DNA of 5,688 nucleotides from Desulfobulbaceae bacterium UBA5123 (GTDB taxonomy: Bacteria; Desulfobacterota; Desulfobulbia; Desulfobulbales; UBA5123), in contig DHYT01000188.1 in NCBI GenBank assembly GCA_002415465.1, positions 1 to 5,688 of the forward strand. Reading direction: 5' to 3'. Under the pieces are notes generated by a model that did not search any database, was not told the origin of the DNA, and was given only the letters and a program-made list of their open reading frames with translations. The position numbers and the translations under genes are program-made. Shown here in pieces: positions 1-5,688 of this stretch. Each line of letters opens with the position of its first letter. Positions within the stretch are counted from its first letter, which is position 1.

Positions 1-867
1 CGGCCGGGCCGCTTCGACCGCCAGATCACCATCATGCCGCCGGACGTCAAGGGACGGCAGCGAATCCTTGAGATCTACACCAACAAGGTAAGCATGGCCG
101 AAAACATCGATCTGGCCCAAATCGCCAACTCCACCCCCGGCTTTACCGGCGCCGAGCTCGCCAACCTGATCAACGAAGCCGCACTTCTCGCGGCCCGCAA
201 GAAAAAGACCGCCATCGACCTTGACGATCTCGAAGACGCCAAGGACAAAATACTCATGGGGACGGAACGCAAGGGAATGGTGATCAGCGACAAGGAACGC
301 CGCTTCACCGCCTACCACGAGGCTGGTCACGCCATCATCGCCCTGACCCTTTCAGAGTCGGACCCGGTGAACAAGATCACCATCGTGCCGCGCGGCCGGG
401 CCATGGGCATGACCCAGCAGACCGCCATCGACGACCGCCACGCCTATTCCAAGGAATACCTGTCAAACCGGATCAAGATCCTTCTGGGCGGACGCACCGC
501 CGAGGAGCTGGTGTTCAACCAGTTCACCACCGGCGCCAGCAACGACCTGCAGATGGCCACCGATATCGCCACCAAGATGATCTGCGAATGGGGGATGAGC
601 GATGCGCTGGGGCCCAGGGCCTATATCGCCAGCGACGAGGGCTTTCTCGGCAACAGCGGCACCCAGCGCATTTACAGCGAGGAAACCGCGCGCGCCATCG
701 ACATGGAGATCAATCAACTCATCGAAAACTGCTACCAGGAAGCGATGATCATCCTGGAAGGCAAAAGAAAAATGCTCGACCGGATGGCGGAAATCCTGCT
801 GGTTGAGGAAACCATCGACGCAACCGAAATCAATATCATCGCAAGCAGCTCGGCCCTGACCGATTAA
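1..867 (+). CDS. ftsH: ATP-dependent zinc metalloprotease FtsH, C-terminal part (5' end outside window)
   Basis: FtsH is a membrane-anchored AAA+ protease that forms hexamers and degrades misfolded membrane proteins and short-lived cytosolic regulators. The reading frame is open from base 1, so the ATG at 34 is internal and not the start. Counting codon 1 at base 1, the window begins in the second region of homology, RPGRFDRQ, whose R1 and R4 are the arginine fingers. The AAA lid follows (TPGFTGAELANLINEAA, about residues 45-61), then the M41 protease domain with the zinc motif HEAGH at residues 106-110 (bases 316-330): H106 and H110 bind zinc and E107 is catalytic. TTGASNDLQ supplies the third ligand, D182. 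The usual GGRTAEEL and SEETARAID segments are present, and the protein ends about 20 residues after LLVEETID, a short tail. The membrane segments and Walker A/B motifs lie upstream of the window. The 288 codons seen look intact. Confidence 0.97.
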   Translation, partial: RPGRFDRQITIMPPDVKGRQRILEIYTNKVSMAENIDLAQIANSTPGFTGAELANLINEAALLAARKKKTAIDLDDLEDAKDKILMGTERKGMVISDKERRFTAYHEAGHAIIALTLSESDPVNKITIVPRGRAMGMTQQTAIDDRHAYSKEYLSNRIKILLGGRTAEELVFNQFTTGASNDLQMATDIATKMICEWGMSDALGPRAYIASDEGFLGNSGTQRIYSEETARAIDMEINQLIENCYQEAMIILEGKRKMLDRMAEILLVEETIDATEINIIASSSALTD

Positions 868-878
868 AGGGTTGCCAT

Positions 879-933
879 TGCAAGATGCCTCTCCCTGCCG
901 GTGGTGCGGGTATGCATCTTGCATATCCTTTTT
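879..933 (+). terminator. Probable Rho-independent terminator after ftsH
   Basis: Twelve bases after the ftsH stop, TGCAAGATGC (879-888) pairs perfectly with GCATCTTGCA (914-923). The 25-base segment between them is GC-rich and partly self-complementary (CCC at 893-895 can meet GGG at 908-910). The 3' arm is followed by TATCC and then five T (929-933). The long loop and the five-base gap before the T run make it less than ideal, but the position between ftsH and an independent sensor gene fits a terminator. Confidence 0.5.
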
Positions 934-998
934 CAGCAACAAATGGCAAAACCCGGCCAATCAAGTCAACAAAACCGACCGCCTTACCATCCGGGCTT

Positions 999-1003
999 GG
1001 AGG
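999..1003 (+). promoter_or_regulatory. Ribosome binding site that fixes the sensor gene start
   Basis: GGAGG lies five bases before the ATG at 1009. The two earlier in-frame candidates, GTG at 901 and ATG at 943, have no comparable site, and the GTG at 901 lies inside the terminator-like hairpin. Confidence 0.8.
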
Positions 1004-1008
1004 CTCTT

Positions 1009-3363
1009 ATGGCGCACCCCTTGCGCAAGGTCACCTTTGGCGCCACCATCTTCATGGTGCTGCTCCTCACCGCACTGCTGACCCTTGGCTTCCGGCAGTA
1101 TCAGCTGCTTTCCCGCCACGACCAGATCATTCAACAGAGCGAGAAACTGCTGTTCCAGTTCGCCACCATTCGCGAACAGATCACCACCACCCTCATCGAA
1201 CAGCGCTACCGGCAGCTTCCCGCCATCGTGCCGGAGGTGGAGGCCTTGCACGCCAACATCAACCGGATGGTCAAGGACGCCCATATCCCGGATGAATACA
1301 AGCTCTCCTTTGTCAACCAGGTTGATCTGCCAGGCATCATCCTCCTGCTCTACAAGGGCGGCGACCCGGAATTGACCGCTGAGGTCGTCCCGCAGCTGAA
1401 CCGCGAAACCCGCCAACTCGGCAACCGGCTGATGCTTTTCGACCGGCTGCTGGTCAATCACGCCAAACGGCGGGTGATCACCTTCCAGAGCCTGGTGATC
1501 GGCATCCTCGCCCTGACGGTGTTTCTGATCGTCAACCTGCTCTTCCTGGGGCACCGCCGTCTGGCCACCCCGCTCATCGAGCTTGCCGACCAGGTCCGCC
1601 AGATCCACGATGGGAAACGGTTGGACCTCGCCATCAATTCGCCGGGAAGCGCCAACGAGGTCACGGAACTTGCCGCCGCCTTTCAGGATCTGCTGGCCCT
1701 CAGGCAGCAGGGGAACCAGGAACAGGGCCGCCAGAACCGCATCCTCTACGCCATCCACCGCGCCGGCATCGCCTGCCGGCAGGCACTGTCCCGCGAATCG
1801 CTCTTTCAGGCGGTGAGCCGAGCCCTTCTCTTCAACGAGGATTACTGTCTGATCTGGGTCGGCGCCCCGGAACCGGACGGTCTTGCCATCGCCCCCTTCA
1901 CGGTGCTCGGCTCGCCCTCGATGAACGAGGACGCCTGCGAGAAATGCCTGTCGGTCGTCCTCGCTGCCGGCGAGGAACTCGGAACCCAGAACAACCCGGC
2001 CCTGCGCGCCGCCGCCACGGGCAAACCGGCCATCGCCACCGACCTGCTCGCCGGCATCCCGCAGGTGATGCTGCAGGGTACCATCCTCACCACCGGTTAC
2101 GTGGGCTGTGCCGCGCTTCCCCTGCAATGGCGACGGAAGGTGTACGGCGTCCTCTGTCTCTACACGTTGAACCCAGACACCTTTGCCGACAAGGAAATTG
2201 AACTGCTGTCCGGGCTTGCCGGCGCCATGGGCCTGGCCCTCCATATCTTCGAGGAGGAACAGCAGCGCAACCGGGAACGGGACCGGACCCAATCCCTTCT
2301 CTCCGCGCTGGACTCGCCGCTCCTCTCCCTCTCGACCAAGGGCTATGTCCTTGCCGCCAACGAAATCTTTTCACAGCTGGCCGCGCGCCCGGCCGAGGGG
2401 ATTATCGGCCGCCACTGGCTGAGCCTCCTGCAGCCGGAGTCACATCCGGACGCCACGGAAATGGACGGGGAAGGACTTCTCGTAACCCTTGCGGAAGCCA
2501 ATGCCGACGTCGAATTCATCCTCCGGGGCGACGCCGAACACAAGCGGCTGCGCGGCAAGATCGCCGCGATCCGCGACAAGGACGGCGTCATCCAGGAGTT
2601 TGCCTGCATCGGCAAGGCAGCCCCCGACCGCGCCCTGTCCGCCGGGGTCGGCCAGCAATGCCAGACCGTGATCAGCGAGCTGTCCGCCGGCGTGGCCCAC
2701 GAGATCAGCGATCTCAGCAACGGCATCATCAACTATGCGCAACTCCTGACCGACAACAGCCCGCCCCGCCCCGGCAGCGAGGAAGACCAGGCGCTCCTCG
2801 CCAGCATCATCGACGGCGGCGAACGCATCGCCGAGATAGTCCACAAACTCATCTTCTACGGCCAGCGGGAGCATGTCGGCGGCGAGTACCTGCCCCTCTC
2901 CACGGTGCTGGATGATGCGATCATGTTGATCAAACACCATCTGAAAACAGAAGGCATCCAGCTTGGCCTGGAACTCAATGCCCGGCCGCAGGGTGTTCCC
3001 GTCCACGCCCAGATCATGCAGCAGGTGCTGATCAACATCTTCAACCTCCGCCGTCACGCCCTGAACCGCAAATACGGCGGCCGCGACACCGAAAAACGGC
3101 TGACGGTGGGCAGCGACAGCTTCAGCGAAACCGGGAAACGATTTTTCCGGATCAGTTTTACCGATTGCGGCGGGGATCTGACCGGCGCCGACATCAAACG
3201 CTTCGCAACCGACAACGATGCCAAGCTAGAGGCGACCGGCGCGCTCAAGGAACTGTACCGCTGCCGGCAACTGGTCGAAAGCCAGGGCGGCAGCCTGATG
3301 CTGGAAAGACAGCCCGACAACGAGGCGCTCTCCTTCCGGATCACCTTCCCGGTGAAGGGGTAA
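1009..3363 (+). CDS. Membrane sensor histidine kinase-like protein (HAMP-GAF-PAS-DHp), degenerate ATP-binding domain
   Basis: A 784-residue inner-membrane sensor of two-component type. Order of parts: TM1 about 9-28; a largely helical extracytoplasmic region about 29-155; TM2 about 157-180; HAMP linker about 181-233 (TPLIELADQVRQI and NEVTEL); GAF about 243-412 (TGKPAIATDL, then CAALPLQWRRKVYGVLCLY); PAS about 425-535; DHp about 553-622 with the H-box AGVAHEISDLSNGIINYAQ, where His564 (bases 2698-2700) is the expected phospho-acceptor; and an HATPase-like region about 665-784. The last part is recognisable but badly eroded. In the N-box (NIFNLRRHAL) the Mg-binding Asn position is Leu680. The G1 box reads D-C-G-G-D (719-723) in place of D-x-G-x-G. 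The F-box is not recognisable, and the G2 box (ATGALK, 742-747) has lost most of its glycines. The reading frame is continuous, so a sequencing frameshift does not explain this. The protein may therefore be a pseudokinase that binds ATP weakly or not at all. No response regulator is adjacent. The ATG at 1009 is chosen for its GGAGG; annotation from 901 would add 36 unlikely residues. Confidence 0.9.
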   Translation: MAHPLRKVTFGATIFMVLLLTALLTLGFRQYQLLSRHDQIIQQSEKLLFQFATIREQITTTLIEQRYRQLPAIVPEVEALHANINRMVKDAHIPDEYKLSFVNQVDLPGIILLLYKGGDPELTAEVVPQLNRETRQLGNRLMLFDRLLVNHAKRRVITFQSLVIGILALTVFLIVNLLFLGHRRLATPLIELADQVRQIHDGKRLDLAINSPGSANEVTELAAAFQDLLALRQQGNQEQGRQNRILYAIHRAGIACRQALSRESLFQAVSRALLFNEDYCLIWVGAPEPDGLAIAPFTVLGSPSMNEDACEKCLSVVLAAGEELGTQNNPALRAAATGKPAIATDLLAGIPQVMLQGTILTTGYVGCAALPLQWRRKVYGVLCLYTLNPDTFADKEIELLSGLAGAMGLALHIFEEEQQRNRERDRTQSLLSALDSPLLSLSTKGYVLAANEIFSQLAARPAEGIIGRHWLSLLQPESHPDATEMDGEGLLVTLAEANADVEFILRGDAEHKRLRGKIAAIRDKDGVIQEFACIGKAAPDRALSAGVGQQCQTVISELSAGVAHEISDLSNGIINYAQLLTDNSPPRPGSEEDQALLASIIDGGERIAEIVHKLIFYGQREHVGGEYLPLSTVLDDAIMLIKHHLKTEGIQLGLELNARPQGVPVHAQIMQQVLINIFNLRRHALNRKYGGRDTEKRLTVGSDSFSETGKRFFRISFTDCGGDLTGADIKRFATDNDAKLEATGALKELYRCRQLVESQGGSLMLERQPDNEALSFRITFPVKG

Positions 3364-3895
3364 AACCGAGCCGCGCCACCAGCACCTCGAGCAGCAGCCC
3401 GTTGAGGAAGGCGAAGAGCAGGATATAGGTGGAAAGAATCACGGTATATGGGACGCCGAAGTAGTAGACCATCACCGGCACAAAAGGGATTTTGACGTTC
3501 CGGTTGTAGAGGATGATCCCGAGAAAGGCATCGCGAATGCCCTGCCGCCTGAGTTCGCCGAGCATGGGGTACAGCATATAGGGCGGGCCGGAGATAAAGA
3601 TGCCGGCCAGCGCCGCGAACAACCACCCCCGCCAGCCCGACTCCCTGCCCAGCCGCTTTTTGATCCGCTCGGGGCCGAGCATGTTGACCGCCAGCAGCGC
3701 GACAAAAACCAGCCCCAAGATCGGCAGTACACGCCCAAGCATGGCGCGGAAGCCATGCAAGGCGGTCAAGGCCAACTCCGGCCGCACCACCCCCACCAGC
3801 GCGTAGACAAACACCATGCACAACAGGAACCGGAGCGGCCCGCTGACCCGTTGCCGCGCCGTCTCTTCGCCCGCTGGCGCCGGAGTCCCGTTCAT
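3341..3895 (-). CDS. Half-permease B, polytopic membrane protein (putative PF03773-like)
   Basis: A 184-residue hydrophobic protein with about five candidate membrane segments (roughly 20-37, 52-73, 89-110, 120-142 and 146-172) after a polar N-terminus. The central motif is A95-L-A-G98, G103-P-P105, Y109, G113-E-L115 and G119, matched residue for residue at a constant offset of 34 in the upstream neighbour. The overall look suggests the predicted permease family PF03773 (ArsP/DUF318-like), but the protein is about half the usual length and has no cysteine-rich metal motif, so the substrate is unknown. Its ATG (3895-3893) overlaps the TGA of the upstream gene in ATGA, a standard sign of translational coupling; a weak GGGGG lies seven bases before the start. 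Its 3' end overlaps the convergent sensor gene by 23 bp. The membrane-protein call is firm and the family assignment is moderate. Confidence 0.75.
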   Translation of the reverse strand: MNGTPAPAGEETARQRVSGPLRFLLCMVFVYALVGVVRPELALTALHGFRAMLGRVLPILGLVFVALLAVNMLGPERIKKRLGRESGWRGWLFAALAGIFISGPPYMLYPMLGELRRQGIRDAFLGIILYNRNVKIPFVPVMVYYFGVPYTVILSTYILLFAFLNGLLLEVLVARLGFTPSPGR

Positions 3896-4326
3896 TGCCA
3901 GGCCCCCAGGGTTGCGACGGTCAGCACTGCCAGCAGGAGGGCGAAGATAAAATTCAAGAGGTTTCGGAGCAGGGCAAAGCGTTTCCCAAGGAATGCAGCC
4001 TCAAGCGGCAGCATCGCCACCCCCACCGTGGTCCAGGTGAGGATAAAGGCGGTGACCGCCATCAGGCTGACCCCCTTGTCGAGCAGTTCGCCGCCGACAA
4101 TATACGAGGTGACGGGGATGCCGAAGGAGATGCTGCCCGCCAGCGCCCCGATCACGGTATCGTGCAGATAATGGCCGGTGAACCACTCCGCGTAGTGACT
4201 CTCCAGCAACGGGTTCAGCAGGTTGATCAAGAGCAGCATGCCACACAGCATCGGCAACACCGTCTTGAAGAGAATCAGGGTTTTCCGCAGCGGTGCGCCA
4301 GGTGCCAGAATTGTTTGCGAGATCAT
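3892..4326 (-). CDS. Half-permease A, small polytopic membrane protein (putative PF03773-like)
   Basis: A 144-residue protein with about four hydrophobic segments (roughly 16-40, 56-80, 86-108 and 120-141). The motif A61-L-A-G64, G69-x-P71, Y75, G79-E-L81 and G85 aligns without gaps with the downstream partner. The shared V-L-P at 23-25 also matches, at an offset of 33, so one residue is inserted between the two blocks. This indicates duplicated halves of one transporter fold; the two proteins probably act together in the inner membrane. The substrate is unknown. The ATG at 4326 is preferred because GGGGAAGG lies 3-11 bases upstream; a TTG at 4329 directly before it would sit against that site. 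The gene starts only 23 bases beyond the T run of the yajC-side terminator, so its own promoter is not obvious. A highly divergent PF03773 member is the best family guess. Confidence 0.75.
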   Translation of the reverse strand: MISQTILAPGAPLRKTLILFKTVLPMLCGMLLLINLLNPLLESHYAEWFTGHYLHDTVIGALAGSISFGIPVTSYIVGGELLDKGVSLMAVTAFILTWTTVGVAMLPLEAAFLGKRFALLRNLLNFIFALLLAVLTVATLGAWQ

Positions 4327-4329
4327 CAA

Positions 4330-4337
4330 CCTTCCCC
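4330..4337 (-). promoter_or_regulatory. Ribosome binding site of half-permease A
   Basis: On the - strand GGGGAAGG precedes TTG-ATG. The G4 run is seven bases from the ATG at 4326 and abuts the TTG region too closely for TTG to be the favoured start, so this site supports ATG. Confidence 0.55.
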
Positions 4338-4349
4338 AATCCCCGCCAC

Positions 4350-4382
4350 AAAAAACGGCCCCTGGGGTATCCCCAAGGGCCG
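4350..4382 (-). terminator. Strong Rho-independent terminator downstream of yajC
   Basis: Bases 4356-4367 and 4371-4382 form an 11-pair, very GC-rich stem with a single C/A mismatch (4362 against 4376) and the three-base loop 4368-4370. Read on the - strand it is followed at once by six T (plus-strand A run 4350-4355). There is no T run on the + strand side, so it acts on - strand transcription. It lies 65 bases after the yajC stop and 23 bases before the half-permease A start. Confidence 0.9.
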
Positions 4383-4415
4383 CATGTCATGGCAAAACGT
4401 TGTAAGACAAACCTT

Positions 4416-4434
4416 GCTTCATGCCCGATGAAGC
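4416..4434 (-). repeat. Short inverted repeat between yajC and the terminator
   Basis: GCTTCAT (4416-4422) and ATGAAGC (4428-4434) are perfect inverted copies around a five-base loop. On the - strand transcript this gives a seven-pair hairpin just 12 bases after the yajC stop. No T run follows on either strand, so it is not itself a terminator. It could protect the mRNA 3' end, be an operator half-site pair, or be chance. Confidence 0.4.
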
Positions 4435-4446
4435 GTGTTACTTGCC

Positions 4447-4803
4447 TCATCCGCCGCCGATGGTGCAGGAGGGGCCGGCGCTTTTCTCGGTGCCGCTGGT
4501 CACCACCGCGCCCATGATATAGGGCCGGGAAACCTTGATCCGCACGTTGTCGGCCACCTCCAGGGTCACCACCTTGTCGGTGAGGCCGGTGACCCGGCCC
4601 TGGATACCGCCCGAGGTGACCACCAGCTGCCCCTTTTCAAGCGCGCCGAGAAACTGCGCGTGATCCTTGGCCTTCTTCTGCTGGGGGCGGATGAGCAGGA
4701 AATAGAAAACGATAAAGATCAGGGCCAGCGGCAACAGGGACAGGATGCCGCCCTGCGGCGGGGCGCCGGCCGCGGCGTCGGCGGCGTAAGCTACGTCGAT
4801 CAT
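4447..4803 (-). CDS. yajC: Preprotein translocase subunit YajC
   Basis: YajC is a small single-span inner-membrane protein associated with SecDF-YidC and the Sec translocon. The 118-residue product has a short Ala-rich N-terminus, one membrane helix at about 21-38 (LSLLPLALIFIVFYFLLI), the hallmark RPQQKKAKDH at 39-48 directly after it, and a small cytoplasmic domain (V-V-T-S-G-G-I-Q-G-R near 61-70). The ATG at 4803 is chosen because GGAGG lies eight bases upstream; the longer TTG start at 4818 would overlap that site. The gene is 39 bp after tgt on the same strand, consistent with the common queA-tgt-yajC order. It is not followed by secD/secF but by a terminator. The tail after about residue 103 (SGTEKSAGPSCTIGGG) contains a cysteine and a run of glycines and is not a recognised part of the family. 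Confidence 0.96.
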   Translation of the reverse strand: MIDVAYAADAAAGAPPQGGILSLLPLALIFIVFYFLLIRPQQKKAKDHAQFLGALEKGQLVVTSGGIQGRVTGLTDKVVTLEVADNVRIKVSRPYIMGAVVTSGTEKSAGPSCTIGGG

Positions 4804-4811
4804 GGAAACAA

Positions 4812-4816
4812 CCTCC
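4812..4816 (-). promoter_or_regulatory. Ribosome binding site of yajC
   Basis: On the - strand GGAGG stands eight bases before the ATG at 4803 within the tgt-yajC spacer. It decides for the 118-residue start over the TTG at 4818, which overlaps the site. Confidence 0.8.
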
Positions 4817-4842
4817 AAAAATTCCGTTAACGGTAAAGCAGG

Positions 4843-5688
<846 letters not shown>

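Noticed and set aside
34..36. ATG at 34 as a gene start
   Set aside because: It is internal to ftsH: the same frame upstream encodes the conserved arginine-finger segment RPGRFDRQ.
463..960. Open frame of 165 codons on the - strand opposite ftsH
   Set aside because: Lies opposite the FtsH protease domain and spans the terminator hairpin; a compositional shadow.
961..2292. Long open frame of 443 codons on the - strand opposite the sensor gene
   Set aside because: It is the mirror frame of a GC-rich gene. The product has no recognisable domain, whereas the + strand frame shows ordered TM, HAMP and GAF features.
2440..3057. Open frame of 205 codons on the - strand opposite the sensor DHp region
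   Set aside because: Shadow frame opposite the conserved H-box and PAS coding sequence; no family resemblance.
3054..3821. Open frame of 255 codons on the - strand spanning the sensor end and half-permease B
   Set aside because: Frame-shifted reading of half-permease B. It is rich in Arg and Gly, without the hydrophobic segments of the real frame.
3895..4431. Open frame of 178 codons on the + strand opposite half-permease A
   Set aside because: Polar, Gln- and Arg-rich mirror of a membrane protein that also runs through the terminator; no domain seen.
4001..4450. Open frame of 149 codons on the - strand starting at the yajC end
   Set aside because: Runs through the strong terminator and reads half-permease A out of frame.
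4824..4833. Palindrome CCGTTAACGG in the tgt-yajC spacer, followed on the - strand by AATTTTT
   Set aside because: It can form only a three-pair stem around TTAA (or five pairs with no loop), too weak for a terminator, and the two genes are spaced like an operon.

Overview
The window is GC-rich, densely coding bacterial DNA with a Gram-negative gene set (FtsH, YajC, Tgt and a two-TM HAMP-GAF-PAS sensor protein). The style of the sensor protein (GAF followed by PAS and an AGVAHEI-type H-box) resembles sensors of the Desulfobacterota (former Deltaproteobacteria). That assignment is an inference from resemblance, not a demonstrated placement. No tRNA, rRNA, CRISPR array, insertion sequence or phage gene was seen.

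Layout. On the + strand the window opens inside ftsH (1-867, the 3' half: AAA arginine fingers, AAA lid and complete zinc-protease domain). After a 141-bp gap that holds a terminator-like hairpin comes a 784-residue membrane sensor protein (1009-3363) built as TM-extracytoplasmic helices-TM-HAMP-GAF-PAS-DHp-CA. All remaining genes are on the - strand. Read in their own direction they are tgt (5688-4843, 5' end outside the window), yajC (4803-4447), a strong Rho-independent terminator (4382-4350), and a translationally coupled pair of small membrane proteins (4326-3892 and 3895-3341) that look like two half-permeases. The last of these converges on the sensor gene and overlaps its 3' end by 23 bp.

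How the parts fit. tgt and yajC are an ordinary housekeeping pair (queuosine tRNA modification and a Sec accessory protein). secD/secF, which usually follow yajC, are absent: a terminator ends the unit right after yajC. The two most interesting items are (i) the sensor protein, which keeps the phospho-accepting His564 but has lost most consensus residues of the ATP-binding N, G1, F and G2 boxes, so it looks like a histidine pseudokinase; and (ii) the half-permease pair, whose proteins align with each other without gaps over a motif A-L-A-G...G-x-P...Y...G-E-L...G, suggesting duplicated halves that assemble as a heterodimer. Nothing in the sequence proves that the sensor controls the permease; they are merely convergent neighbours. 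Most of the window is ordinary, and I see no clear evidence of an undescribed defence or mobile system.
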